DNA from: Enterococcus_C asini_A
Lineage (GTDB): Bacteria; Bacillota; Bacilli; Lactobacillales; Enterococcaceae
Direction: 5' to 3' (one strand)
NCBI RefSeq assembly: GCF_031928785.1
Contig: NZ_JARQAL010000005.1
DNA length: 64,000 nucleotides
Shown: positions 41,025 through 50,630 of the stretch, in pieces
How positions within the stretch are numbered: position 1 is the first letter of the stretch
Layout: the number at the start of each line of letters is the position of its first letter
Notes under the pieces: model-generated
The model's database searches: none
Seen by the model: only the letters and a program-made list of their open reading frames with translations
What the model was told of the DNA's origin: nothing
Made by a program: the position numbers and the translations under genes

Positions 41025-43160
41025 ATGAACAAGAAAAATAATGGTATGTTAAAAAATACCTTGTACTATGTACTCGTGCTGCTGGCGATGATTACAGTCG
41101 TCTATTTCTTGTTTGGAAATGGTGGGCAACAGTCGCCGGATATCGAGTATTCTACCTTCAAGCAACAACTTGAAGCCGGAAAAATTAAAGATTTCTCCGT
41201 ACAGCCTGCTAATGGAACATACAAGATTACCGGGCAGTACAAAGAAAAACAAGAAGTGTCTAACAGCAATGGCCTAAGCATTTTAGGGGACACAGCTGCA
41301 GAAACTAGCAACTTCACTACAATTATTTTGCCAAATGACAGCACGTTAAGTGAAATTACCAATTTGGCGGCAGAAAATAATGTGAAGACTGTTATCAAAG
41401 AAGAGTCTAACAGTGGTCTTTGGTTAAGCTTAATCATGAGCTTCTTACCACTGGTGTTGATTTTCTTCTTATTCTACATGATGATGGGCCAACAAGGCGG
41501 CGGTGGCGGTGGCGGCGGCCGAGTGATGAACTTCGGCAAGTCCAAAGCCAAAGAAGCCGACAAAAAAGCCAACCGGGTGCGTTTTTCTGACGTAGCTGGA
41601 GCAGAAGAAGAAAAACAAGAATTAGTGGAAGTCGTGGAATTCTTAAAAGACCCTCGACGTTTCGTGGAACTAGGAGCTCGGATTCCTGCTGGAGTCTTAT
41701 TAGAAGGACCTCCCGGAACTGGTAAAACCTTACTAGCGAAAGCTGTTGCCGGAGAAGCTGGGGTACCATTTTATTCCATCTCTGGTTCTGACTTTGTGGA
41801 AATGTTCGTCGGTGTCGGTGCAAGTCGGGTACGGGATCTCTTTGAAACGGCTAAGAAAAATGCACCAGCCATTATCTTTATTGATGAAATCGATGCGGTG
41901 GGCCGTCAACGGGGCGCCGGTATGGGTGGTGGCCACGATGAACGGGAACAAACATTGAACCAATTATTAGTTGAAATGGATGGGTTTGATGGCAATGAAG
42001 GCGTCATCGTCATTGCGGCAACCAACCGTTCTGACGTTTTGGATCCAGCTTTGCTACGGCCTGGTCGTTTTGACCGCCAAATCTTGGTAGGCCGTCCAGA
42101 TGTTAAAGGCCGGGAAGCTATTTTGAAAGTCCATGCGCGGAACAAACCACTAGCTGACGATGTAGACTTAAAAGTGGTAGCTCAACAAACCCCTGGCTTT
42201 GCCGGAGCGGATTTGGAAAACGTCTTAAACGAAGCGGCATTAGTTGCTGCTCGTCGCAATAAGAAAAAAATCGATGCTTCTGATATTGATGAGGCAGAAG
42301 ATCGTGTAATCGCGGGACCTGCGAAAAAGGATCGAGTTATTTCCAAACGAGAACGGGAAATGGTGGCTTATCACGAAGCCGGCCATACAATCGTGGGCTT
42401 AGTCTTAAGTCGGGCTCGTGTTGTGCATAAAGTTACGATCATTCCACGTGGTCGTGCGGGTGGCTACATGATCGCTTTGCCAAAAGAAGATCAAATGTTA
42501 ATGACCAAAGACGATATGTTTGAACAAATCGTCGGTCTCTTAGGTGGTCGGACGGCAGAAGAATTGATCTTCAACGTACAATCCACTGGAGCTTCCAATG
42601 ACTTTGAACAAGCAACTGGCTTAGCTCGCAGTATGGTTACCGAATACGGAATGAGCGACAAATTAGGTCCAGTTCAATATGAAGGCAATCATCAAGTCTT
42701 TGTCGGCCGTGACTATGGTCAAACCAAAGCCTATTCCGAACAAGTTGCCTTTGAAATCGACCAAGAAGTTCGTAGCATTTTGATGAGTGCCCATGCTAAG
42801 GCTCGGGAAATCATTGAAGCGCACCGTGAACAACATAAGTTGATTGCGGAAAAACTTTTGGAATTCGAAACATTGGATGCCAAAGCAATCAAATCCTTGT
42901 TTGAAGAAGGTAAGATGCCTGAAGGAACACCGGATGAATATCCAAGTGAAAAGGCCCAAACCTTTGAAGAAGCGAAACGTGCTTTAGAAGAAAAGGATGC
43001 GGAAAAACAAGCAGAAGAAAAGAAAGATTTCGATGAAGCTAAGAATTACTTTGATGCGGAAGCGAAAGAGGCCCAATTAGGATCTTCAGAAGAAACCCAA
43101 GAAGTTCAATCCCAGATCAAGGAAGAGCAAAAAGATCTTGAGGATGACAATAAAGAATAA
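41025..43160 (+). CDS. ftsH: Membrane ATP-dependent zinc metalloprotease FtsH
   Basis: 711 residues. Two transmembrane helices (about 10-28 and 128-150) flank an extracytoplasmic domain. A Gly-rich stretch leads to the AAA domain with Walker A 'GPPGTGKT', Walker B 'IIFIDEIDAVG', second region of homology 'ATNRSDVLDPALLRPGRFDR', and the zinc site 'HEAGH' (H450, E451, H454). The C-terminal tail (about 620-711) is highly acidic with many Glu/Lys, probably coiled coil. FtsH degrades misfolded membrane proteins and regulators. Ribosome site AAGGAGGG. Its terminator ends the conserved block before the sugar operon. Confidence 0.97.
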   Translation: MNKKNNGMLKNTLYYVLVLLAMITVVYFLFGNGGQQSPDIEYSTFKQQLEAGKIKDFSVQPANGTYKITGQYKEKQEVSNSNGLSILGDTAAETSNFTTIILPNDSTLSEITNLAAENNVKTVIKEESNSGLWLSLIMSFLPLVLIFFLFYMMMGQQGGGGGGGGRVMNFGKSKAKEADKKANRVRFSDVAGAEEEKQELVEVVEFLKDPRRFVELGARIPAGVLLEGPPGTGKTLLAKAVAGEAGVPFYSISGSDFVEMFVGVGASRVRDLFETAKKNAPAIIFIDEIDAVGRQRGAGMGGGHDEREQTLNQLLVEMDGFDGNEGVIVIAATNRSDVLDPALLRPGRFDRQILVGRPDVKGREAILKVHARNKPLADDVDLKVVAQQTPGFAGADLENVLNEAALVAARRNKKKIDASDIDEAEDRVIAGPAKKDRVISKREREMVAYHEAGHTIVGLVLSRARVVHKVTIIPRGRAGGYMIALPKEDQMLMTKDDMFEQIVGLLGGRTAEELIFNVQSTGASNDFEQATGLARSMVTEYGMSDKLGPVQYEGNHQVFVGRDYGQTKAYSEQVAFEIDQEVRSILMSAHAKAREIIEAHREQHKLIAEKLLEFETLDAKAIKSLFEEGKMPEGTPDEYPSEKAQTFEEAKRALEEKDAEKQAEEKKDFDEAKNYFDAEAKEAQLGSSEETQEVQSQIKEEQKDLEDDNKE

Positions 43161-43167
43161 ACAGATT

Positions 43168-43210
43168 AACAACCTCAAGCATTCCTAGGAGTGTTTGAGG
43201 TTGTTTTTTT
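43168..43210 (+). terminator. Terminator of ftsH
   Basis: Long stem AACAACCTCAA / TTGAGGTTGTT with an inner CATTC/GAGTG arm, then a run of T. It insulates ftsH from the following operon. Confidence 0.92.
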
Positions 43211-43351
43211 AATTGGTAAGCAATTCGGCTATCCTACGAGTCACTCTAGATTTAATTGGATGTCCACATTTGTATTTCTTATAGTGTTACAAAATTGGAA
43301 CTGCTAAAAACAGTCGTTATCCTTTCAGAGATTTATTTTTTAAATATTTCT

Positions 43352-43380
43352 TTGACATCCGAAACGTTTCGGATTATACT
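43352..43380 (+). promoter_or_regulatory. Promoter of the alpha-glucoside operon with an 18-bp palindromic operator in its spacer
   Basis: TTGACA (43352-43357), 17 bp, TATACT (43375-43380). The perfect palindrome ATCCGAAACGTTTCGGAT (43357-43374) fills the spacer exactly, so a bound repressor would exclude RNA polymerase. The AAACGTTT core is typical of LacI-family operators (MalR, CcpA). The most likely binder is the LacI-type protein encoded at 50631-51668 in the same operon; CcpA is the alternative. Confidence 0.85.
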
Positions 43381-43430
43381 GTGATTTGTAGTAAGCGTTT
43401 TCTAAAATGAATGTTGGAGGTAGAAAGACA

Positions 43431-44696
43431 ATGAAGAGTATCATGCGAAAAATAGGTGTTGTGGCATTATCATTAGGTACGTTGGTTGGATTGGCTGCAT
43501 GTGGATCGAATGATAATAGTAGTAATGGAAGCAAAGATGAAGTAACTTTAACAGTTGGTTTCTGGAAGGGCGATTCTACTGCAGAAGATTCTGCTCGAAA
43601 AAAAGCCTTTGAAAATTTCACAAAAGAAACTGGAATTAAAATTAAAGAAAAAGTGTACAATGATTATGAAACGCAATTAATGACTGATTTAGTTGGTGAA
43701 ACGGCACCAGATGTGTTCTATGTAGATGTTTCTAATTTACCTAGTTTAACTGAGCAGAGCGTTTTAGAACCTTTAGATGATTTTATTGCTGAACAAGATG
43801 ATTTTGATAAGGATGATTTTTATGAACCCATTTATAAGGCTTTTACTGGTGATGATGGCAAACAATATGGACTTCCGAAAGATTATTCCACGTTAGGATT
43901 TTATTATAACGAAGATTTGTTAAGTCAGGCTGGAATGACAGCTGATGATACTCCTCAGAAATACGAAGATTTGGAAGCGTTTTTAATGAAACTACAAGAA
44001 AAGCTTCCGGATGTACAACCTATGGTATTTTCTCCATTACTAGCTAGACAAATGTATATCATGGAATCGACAGGTGGTAAAATTGTAACTGATGAGGGAA
44101 AAGCTAATTTAGATGATCCTCAAGTGGTTGACGCATTACAAATCTTGGTTGACCTGTATGAAAAAGGGTTAATCAAAACCCCAGATGATTTAGGTGACGG
44201 TTGGGCAGGAGATACCTTCGGCCGTGGTGGTGCAGTAATTAGTGATGAAGGAGCATGGATGATTTCTCATCTTAAAAATAATTTTCCTGATCTAAAATGG
44301 GGAGTTAAAGAGATTCCTGAAATTAATGGTGAAAAACGGAATATGGTATTTACCGTTAGCTACTCCATGAATGCTGCGACAAAACATAAGGATGAGTCAT
44401 GGCAATTGATTAATTATCTAACTCATGATGCAATGAAAGATTATGCGGAAGAAGCATCAGTATTACCTTCTAGAAAATCTGTTGCAGAGGAGTTGAAGAT
44501 TAATGATGATGCTGTGATGAAACCATTTGCTGAAGCGGCAAATTATGCAACACCATGGCAAGATGGTCCTAACTTGACATTGATTATGCAACGCTATGAA
44601 AACATGTTCCCATCTGCTTTGAAAGGAGAAATGACTCTAGAGCAAGCGATGAAAGAAGCGACTGAGTCAGCAAATAAAGATATAGAAAATAAATAA
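43431..44696 (+). CDS. Solute-binding lipoprotein of a carbohydrate ABC transporter
   Basis: 421 residues from the ATG at 43431 (GGAGG 10 nt upstream; an in-frame ATG at 43407 lies before that site). Lipoprotein signal peptide with lipobox 'LAAC' near residue 22, a Ser/Asn linker, then a family 1 (MalE/MsmE-like) binding protein: 'VTLTVGFWKGDSTAEDSARKKAFENFTKETGIKIKEK', 'APDVFYVDVSNLPSL', 'YGLPKDYSTLGFYYNEDLL'. It captures an oligosaccharide outside the membrane and passes it to the two permeases. First gene after the promoter; a large hairpin separates it from the permeases. Confidence 0.9.
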   Translation: MKSIMRKIGVVALSLGTLVGLAACGSNDNSSNGSKDEVTLTVGFWKGDSTAEDSARKKAFENFTKETGIKIKEKVYNDYETQLMTDLVGETAPDVFYVDVSNLPSLTEQSVLEPLDDFIAEQDDFDKDDFYEPIYKAFTGDDGKQYGLPKDYSTLGFYYNEDLLSQAGMTADDTPQKYEDLEAFLMKLQEKLPDVQPMVFSPLLARQMYIMESTGGKIVTDEGKANLDDPQVVDALQILVDLYEKGLIKTPDDLGDGWAGDTFGRGGAVISDEGAWMISHLKNNFPDLKWGVKEIPEINGEKRNMVFTVSYSMNAATKHKDESWQLINYLTHDAMKDYAEEASVLPSRKSVAEELKINDDAVMKPFAEAANYATPWQDGPNLTLIMQRYENMFPSALKGEMTLEQAMKEATESANKDIENK

Positions 44697-44706
44697 AAAA
44701 TATTCT

Positions 44707-44765
44707 AGGGGGGAATCAAAGTCTTTGATAACGAAATCAGTTATTAAGGATTTGTTTCACCCCCT
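44707..44765 (+). other. Large imperfect hairpin between binding protein and permease genes
   Basis: AGGGGGGAATCAAA pairs with TTTGTTTCACCCCCT with one bulge and one mismatch across a 30-nt loop; no T run follows. Such structures commonly protect the 3' end of the binding-protein message, giving more binding protein than permease. Confidence 0.6.
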
Positions 44766-44878
44766 TATACTATGAGTAAAAATCATTTTTCTTATTGGTT
44801 TATCTTTGATTTAAATAGAGTAAAAATATAGAGTTTTAGATCAGAGATGAACCTTATTAGATTAAGGAGATTAAATTA

Positions 44879-45778
44879 ATGAAACGACATAGTGAGAAAC
44901 TACAAGGTTGGATATTTTCTCTACCAGCTGTAATCATATTATTAATGTTTACATTGTTACCGATTTTATTTTCATTTTATTTATCCTTTAATAAGGTTAA
45001 TTTAATTGGTGAAGTTTCATATACATTTACTGGATTAAAAAATTATATAGATGCTCTTAAAGATCCCAGAGTAATTATCGCTTTAAAAAATACATTGAAA
45101 TATGTTGTGATTGTTGTACCTGTACAAACATTAATTGCACTTTTATTAGCCTATATTCTTAACTCTGGTATAAAATTTCAAACTGGCTTTAGAACGCTGT
45201 TATTTTTGCCCACACTAACTTCCAGTTCAGCTTTAACAATGATATTTATGTTTTTATTTAGTGTAAATGGACCTGTTAATAAATTATTGGTTAATGCAGG
45301 TATTTTAGATCAGCCAATCGGCTTTTTGAGCGAGAGTTCGACAGTCCTTTATGCCATTATTATTATGAATGTTTGGTCTACGGTGCCAATGTTTATGACA
45401 ATCTATCTAGCGGGTCTACAAGATATTCCAAAAACTATGTATGAAGCGGCTGAAATTGATGGCGCAAATGCTTTTCAACGGCTAACACGAATTACTGTTC
45501 CTCAATTGGTTCCAGTAACCAACTATATTTTAATGGTAGGGCTAGCCTCTACTTTCCAATTGTTTGACCAAACATATATTGTTTCTGGTGGATCTGGTGG
45601 TCCTAATAATGCTACTTTGACCTTATCCTTAATTATTTACCAATACGCCTTTAAGACTTTTGGAACTATGGGCTATGCTTCTGCTGTAGCAGTAGTGCTG
45701 ACAGTATTTATTTTCGTAATAACGATGATTTTAAGAAAATTTAGTAATGAAGATGTAACAGGTGAAGGAGGGCTATAA
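44879..45778 (+). CDS. Carbohydrate ABC transporter permease, MalF type
   Basis: 299 residues with six hydrophobic segments. The EAA loop that contacts the ATPase is 'YEAAEIDGANAFQRLTRITVPQL' (about residues 186-208). N-terminal 'WIFSLPAVIILLMFTLLPILFSFYLSF' is typical of MalF/UgpA-type subunits of sugar importers. AAGGAG lies 8 nt before the ATG. It pairs with the MalG-type gene 1 nt after its stop. No ATPase gene is in the operon, so a shared MsmX/MsmK-type ATPase encoded elsewhere is expected. Confidence 0.92.
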   Translation: MKRHSEKLQGWIFSLPAVIILLMFTLLPILFSFYLSFNKVNLIGEVSYTFTGLKNYIDALKDPRVIIALKNTLKYVVIVVPVQTLIALLLAYILNSGIKFQTGFRTLLFLPTLTSSSALTMIFMFLFSVNGPVNKLLVNAGILDQPIGFLSESSTVLYAIIIMNVWSTVPMFMTIYLAGLQDIPKTMYEAAEIDGANAFQRLTRITVPQLVPVTNYILMVGLASTFQLFDQTYIVSGGSGGPNNATLTLSLIIYQYAFKTFGTMGYASAVAVVLTVFIFVITMILRKFSNEDVTGEGGL

Positions 45779-45779
45779 A

Positions 45780-46604
45780 ATGAAAAAAATTAAGCCATCA
45801 AGGTTAATCCTATACTTAATTCTAATCGTGTATGCAGTTATAACAGTCTATCCTTTTTTATGGGCGCTTTTAGCTTCTATAAAGCCGTATAGTGAGATAG
45901 TTGGTAATGGACTACGACTATTGCCAGAAAATCCAACGATTGAGAACTTCCAATATATTTTTACTCAAGATCCGCTTTTCCCTAAATGGGTAGTTAATTC
46001 AGTTATTATTGCAACATTGGGAACGATATTAAATGTAATTTTTAATAGTATGTGTGGCTATGCGTTAGCTCGTTTGCATTTTCCCGGAAGAAAAGCTTTA
46101 TTCATGATTGTATTAGTATGCATCATGGTTCCCGCGCAAATACTATTAATTCCTAACTATCTTATTATGAAACAATTTGGATTACTTGATTCGTATTCAG
46201 CGTTAATCATTCCCTCGGCGATTAATTTTTCATATATTTTTATGATGCGCCAATTTTTTATTTCCTTTCCTAAAGAAATTGAAGAAGCTGCAGAATTAGA
46301 TGGATTGAATCGTCTAGGAATCTTTTTCCGAATCGTTATGCCGATGGCTAGAGCATCGATTGGCACACAAGCAATCTTTGTTTTCCTAGCTTTTTGGAAT
46401 GATTTTATGAAACCATTATTGTATATCACTTCTCAAGAAAAATATACTTTGACATTGGGGTTGCAGTCTTTTCAATCACAACACGCAACTCAGTGGAACT
46501 ACATCATGGCTGCAGCGGTAGTAACAATTTTTCCGATAGTTATTATGTATATTTTACTTAATAAGTATTTCATGAAGGGGATGAAAATTGGGGGAGATAA
46601 GTAA
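45780..46604 (+). CDS. Carbohydrate ABC transporter permease, MalG type
   Basis: 274 residues from the ATG at 45780 (GAAGGAGGG upstream, located in the end of the preceding gene; an in-frame GTG at 45762 overlaps this site). Six membrane segments; EAA loop 'EEAAELDGLNRLGIFFRIVMPMARAS'. 'YPFLWALLASIKPYSEI' at the N-terminus is typical of MalG-type subunits. The stop overlaps the following start by one base (TAATG), so translation is coupled to the GH36-like enzyme gene. Confidence 0.92.
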   Translation: MKKIKPSRLILYLILIVYAVITVYPFLWALLASIKPYSEIVGNGLRLLPENPTIENFQYIFTQDPLFPKWVVNSVIIATLGTILNVIFNSMCGYALARLHFPGRKALFMIVLVCIMVPAQILLIPNYLIMKQFGLLDSYSALIIPSAINFSYIFMMRQFFISFPKEIEEAAELDGLNRLGIFFRIVMPMARASIGTQAIFVFLAFWNDFMKPLLYITSQEKYTLTLGLQSFQSQHATQWNYIMAAAVVTIFPIVIMYILLNKYFMKGMKIGGDK

Positions 46605-48322
46605 TGAGTATTATTGATCAAATTGAAGTGATTGATCCTTGTGATGTAAGGATTAAATCTAGTATTGAAGATAATGCAACAATCATCAAAATTTCAAACG
46701 AAAATGATAAAACACTGGAATTTACAATTAGTTTCCCGATTATTGATTTTTCTCATTTTTGGTATTCAGCTAATAATGGTGATGACAGCTTGCCGAATCT
46801 GTGGACTGAACCTATAAATATCTCAACTAATTTTTCTCTTCCAATTTTTGTTTTTTTTGATGAGCAGGGGAATAGTCAGCTAACTGTGGCTTTAAGTGAG
46901 ACGACGAGAAAAGTCTGTGCTTCAATTGGTGTCCACGAAGAAAGCGCTTCTATAAAAATGACCTTTTCGTTTCCTGATGGCATTGATAGAGATGTTTTAA
47001 AAGTTTACCTAAATGATTGTGAGCAACCTTTTTATAAAAGTGTGGTTAAGAGTAGAGATTGGTTATATAGTCAGGGAAAATATTCGCATTTACCTTCTAA
47101 TTCTGCTGCCTACAAATCTGTTTACTCCACCTGGTATAGTTACCATCAAGCATTAAATCAGGATAGTATAGTGGAGCAAGTTCAACAGTTTGCCGATTAT
47201 CATATTGAGACATTGATATTAGATGATGGATGGCAGACGGATGATAATAGTCGCAGATATGCATACGCTGGAGATTGGGAAATTGCAGAAAGTAAGTTTC
47301 CTAATATGGTAACTCATATAAATAATATTCAACAAAATAATATTAAATATTTAGTCTGGATAACTTTGCCTTATGTAGGTGAAAAATCAGCTGCTTTTTC
47401 ACGGTTTTCTGATAAGTTTTTATATTTTGATGATTATCAAAAAGCTGGAATATTAGATCCAAGATACAGAGAGGTCAGACAATACCTTGTGAATACCATA
47501 TTAAATTTAGTTCGGAAATTGCACCTAAATGGATTAAAGATAGACTTCATTGATTCTTTCAGGTCGGCCTCTCACAATATCAATTCTAAAATGGATATTG
47601 CAAACTTAGACGATAGCATCAATGTATTGTTATCTGATATTGTAAAAGTACTGCTTGATTATGATCCTGAGTTTTTAATAGAATTTCGTGAAGACTATAT
47701 TGGTCCCAACATGACACAATATTGCAATATTATTAGAGTTAAAGATTGTCCACACGATTATAATAAGAATCGAGTAGGCCTGACCAATATTCGATTACTT
47801 TGTCCATCAGTTGCTCCTCATTCTGATATGATAACATTCAATTTAAAAGATAGTCTGGAATCGATAAGTCTCCAATTTCTTAATTGTTTGTACGGAGTAA
47901 TTCAATTATCAGTAGATTTATTAAAGCTATCTAAGGAGCAAAGAGAAGTTATTCAGCATTGGATGCTATATCAAGATGAAAATAGAGAAGTTATTTTTAA
48001 TGGAAACTTTGCCGCCTTGAATCCCCATCTTGGTTTTGATGTAGTATCTGTGGGTAATCTGTCAAAAAGAATTATTAGTTGTTATCAAGTAAACCGTGTA
48101 ATTGAATTAAAAAAGGAATGGATGGCAGATTCAATTGATGTGATTAATGCCACTTTATGCAACGATTTGATTTTATCGGGAAATGATTTTATCGGGAAAT
48201 GTTTCAAGTACACGTCTTATGATTTACGTGGATTAGTTGTTGAGACCGGAGAAATTGAAATAGAAGAAATTCAAAAAATTAAAGTTCCTGCTTGTGGAAG
48301 AATTGAGATTAAGCAGATTTAG
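46604..48322 (+). CDS. GH36-like alpha-glycosidase (clan GH-D), substrate unknown
   Basis: 572 residues, intracellular (no signal peptide). The N-terminal 150 residues are beta-rich; a TIM barrel follows with 'STWYSYHQ', 'LILDDGWQ' (D207, D208), 'NGLKIDFID' whose D314 matches the KxD nucleophile of GH27/GH36, and 'RVKDCPHDY' whose D381 is a likely acid/base, 67 residues later as in known GH36 enzymes. A small beta domain ends the chain. At 572 residues it is shorter than classical raffinose-type GH36 alpha-galactosidases (about 730). Neighbours (GH65, GH13 oligo-1,6-glucosidase) all act on alpha-glucosides, so it may cleave an alpha-galactosyl or an alpha-glucosyl bond; the sequence does not decide. 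Notably AT-rich (hand count 33% GC at 47041-47100). Confidence 0.75.
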   Translation: MSIIDQIEVIDPCDVRIKSSIEDNATIIKISNENDKTLEFTISFPIIDFSHFWYSANNGDDSLPNLWTEPINISTNFSLPIFVFFDEQGNSQLTVALSETTRKVCASIGVHEESASIKMTFSFPDGIDRDVLKVYLNDCEQPFYKSVVKSRDWLYSQGKYSHLPSNSAAYKSVYSTWYSYHQALNQDSIVEQVQQFADYHIETLILDDGWQTDDNSRRYAYAGDWEIAESKFPNMVTHINNIQQNNIKYLVWITLPYVGEKSAAFSRFSDKFLYFDDYQKAGILDPRYREVRQYLVNTILNLVRKLHLNGLKIDFIDSFRSASHNINSKMDIANLDDSINVLLSDIVKVLLDYDPEFLIEFREDYIGPNMTQYCNIIRVKDCPHDYNKNRVGLTNIRLLCPSVAPHSDMITFNLKDSLESISLQFLNCLYGVIQLSVDLLKLSKEQREVIQHWMLYQDENREVIFNGNFAALNPHLGFDVVSVGNLSKRIISCYQVNRVIELKKEWMADSIDVINATLCNDLILSGNDFIGKCFKYTSYDLRGLVVETGEIEIEEIQKIKVPACGRIEIKQI

Positions 48323-48335
48323 TGGAGGCAATATA

Positions 48336-50609
48336 ATGAGTTCAATAAAGTATTTAGATGAATGGAGTGTGGAAGAAAGCTTCTTCGATCCGAATCATCT
48401 AGGAAAATACGAAGCTATTATGGCACAGGGAAATGGCTATTTAGGAATACGCAATGTTCATGAGGAAGAATATCCGCATGAACAACGGAATACGTTTATT
48501 TCCGGGATTTTTAATCGATTTTCCGAATCTGAAGTATCTGAATTAGCTAATTTTCCAGATGTAACGATGTTTGAAATCCGAATCGATGGAGAGCTATTTT
48601 CTTTATTAAAAGGGGAAAATAGTAATTATAGTCGAAATTTCAATTATCAAACTGGAGAATCTTATCGTTCCTTTATTTGGAGTGACAATTTGGGTAGAAA
48701 ATTACATTTTGAGTTTCGTAAGTTTGTTTCAATGTACGACAAACATTTGATTATGACAAAAGTGAAAATTAAAAATCTAGGGATTGCAGTTAATCTTTCT
48801 GTATCATCCGGTATCGATGGAACGAAAACTAATTCGGGAAGTCAACATTTTGAGGAAGGGGATAAAAGATACTTTGATAACCAGTTTTTATATCTGCATA
48901 CTACCACCACTGTGTCTAAAATACCGGTAGCGATAGCTAGTTGTTTGAAAAGTTCATCAGGAGTTAAAAGTAGACCAGTAATGGCTAGAAGAAAAATGCA
49001 GGAAGTGAATTCCTTTGAAATGAATACAGGAGAGATATTTAGTACAACTAAATACTCAATGATGCGAACGGAACGGGATTTAGAATACAGTGGAGATAAT
49101 TATCTCGTCGATGATTTAATTAGTTCTTTGAAAACAGTAACTCAGGAAGACTACACTATACACTTGGAGAAATCAGCTCAAGCATGGGCAAAAATTTGGA
49201 ATCAAAAGGCGATAAGCATTGATAGTGAAGATTTCTTAGATCAACTACTTTTGAATTTTGCTCGCTACCATATTCATGTTATGTCCCCAATTCACGATGA
49301 TCGTTTAAACATTGGTGCCAAAGGTATGAGTGGGGAAGGATATAAGGGACATACATTTTGGGATACGGAAATTTTTATTTTACCTTACTTTAGCTATACG
49401 TTTCCTGAATTTGCCAAAAATCTTGTGAATTACAGAATGAAAGGACTATCGGCTGCTAAGAAAAACGCTAAAATCAATGGCTATAAAGGGGCTCAGTATC
49501 CTTGGGAATCTGCGTGGTTATCTGATGGTGAGGTAACTCCTAAATGGGGAGATATTGATATCATAACTGGTGAACCAACTCCAATTTTAACCGGTGAAAT
49601 TGAGCATCATGTTACAGCAGATGTAATTTATGGGATAGCAGATTATCTTTTAGCGACTCAAGATGCAGAAGTTGATGAAAAATTATTTGAAGTAGTAATG
49701 GAAGCTGCAAAATTTTGGTGTTCAAGAAGTACGTATAACAGAGAAAAAGATCACTATGAAATTCTTGATGTTATAGGACCAGATGAATATAAAGAACATG
49801 TTAATAATAACGCTTATACAAATTATCTTGCTAAGTTTACTTTGGACAGAGCAATAGATGAATACAATAAAAAAGCCAATAGCGAAATGGCAGTTGGCTT
49901 TCAAAAAGATATAGATGTAATCAGAGAAGTAGCTCGAAAAATTTATTTACCTCAAATAAATGAACAAGGGATATTACCTCAAGATGATACTTATTTGCAA
50001 AAAAGAAAAATTGATTTAACAAAGTATTTAAACGATGATAAGGTCAATACATTATTTTTAGATTATAATTTAGAGCAAGTGAATAATATGCAAATTTCAA
50101 AACAAGCAGATGTATTACTGTTGATGTTGATGTTTTCAAATAAATTTAGTCTAAAAGCTATGCGAGAAAATTGGAACTATTACTACCCTAAAACCCTCCA
50201 TGATTCGTCGTTATCATTATCTACTCATTGTAATTACGCTTTACTGATTAGTGAAGAGGAACTGGCCTATCAATTATTTAAAAAATCATTTGATATTGAT
50301 TTAGGAAGTAATAATATGGCATCATCAGATATGGGGATACATTCAGCCTCAATGGGGGGGATATGGCAGAATGTTGTTCGAGGATTTGGTGGGTTTGCGT
50401 TAGATAAAGATGGAATTGTGATCAATCCTAAGCTACCAGCTGCTTGGAGGTCATTAATTTATACTGTTGTGTTCCGAGAAAGTACAGTGAAAGTATGTAT
50501 TACTCGCAATAATATTAAATTAAAAATTTTAAATGGGGCACCAATTAAAGTTACTATTAGGGGAAAAGAGTACCATTTAGGTGATTGTGGCTTAACTGTT
50601 ACTATTTAG
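48336..50609 (+). CDS. GH65 alpha-glucoside phosphorylase (maltose/kojibiose/nigerose phosphorylase group)
   Basis: 757 residues from the ATG at 48336 (GTGGAGG upstream; the frame is open further but overlaps the preceding gene). GH65 order: N-terminal beta-sandwich with 'AQGNGYLGIRN', an (alpha/alpha)6 barrel with 'KGHTFWDTEIFILPYF', and the general-acid block 'IGPDEYKEHVNNNAYTN' with E484; then 'HDSSLSLSTHCNYAL' and 'SSDMGIHSASMGGIWQNVVRGFGG', where the phosphate-binding residues lie. These enzymes split alpha-linked glucobioses with phosphate to beta-glucose 1-phosphate and glucose. Whether the substrate is maltose, kojibiose, nigerose or trehalose cannot be read reliably by eye. The beta-phosphoglucomutase usually found beside such genes is absent here. 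Confidence 0.88.
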   Translation: MSSIKYLDEWSVEESFFDPNHLGKYEAIMAQGNGYLGIRNVHEEEYPHEQRNTFISGIFNRFSESEVSELANFPDVTMFEIRIDGELFSLLKGENSNYSRNFNYQTGESYRSFIWSDNLGRKLHFEFRKFVSMYDKHLIMTKVKIKNLGIAVNLSVSSGIDGTKTNSGSQHFEEGDKRYFDNQFLYLHTTTTVSKIPVAIASCLKSSSGVKSRPVMARRKMQEVNSFEMNTGEIFSTTKYSMMRTERDLEYSGDNYLVDDLISSLKTVTQEDYTIHLEKSAQAWAKIWNQKAISIDSEDFLDQLLLNFARYHIHVMSPIHDDRLNIGAKGMSGEGYKGHTFWDTEIFILPYFSYTFPEFAKNLVNYRMKGLSAAKKNAKINGYKGAQYPWESAWLSDGEVTPKWGDIDIITGEPTPILTGEIEHHVTADVIYGIADYLLATQDAEVDEKLFEVVMEAAKFWCSRSTYNREKDHYEILDVIGPDEYKEHVNNNAYTNYLAKFTLDRAIDEYNKKANSEMAVGFQKDIDVIREVARKIYLPQINEQGILPQDDTYLQKRKIDLTKYLNDDKVNTLFLDYNLEQVNNMQISKQADVLLLMLMFSNKFSLKAMRENWNYYYPKTLHDSSLSLSTHCNYALLISEEELAYQLFKKSFDIDLGSNNMASSDMGIHSASMGGIWQNVVRGFGGFALDKDGIVINPKLPAAWRSLIYTVVFRESTVKVCITRNNIKLKILNGAPIKVTIRGKEYHLGDCGLTVTI

Positions 50610-50630
50610 AAAAAAGAGGTGAAGAAGTCA

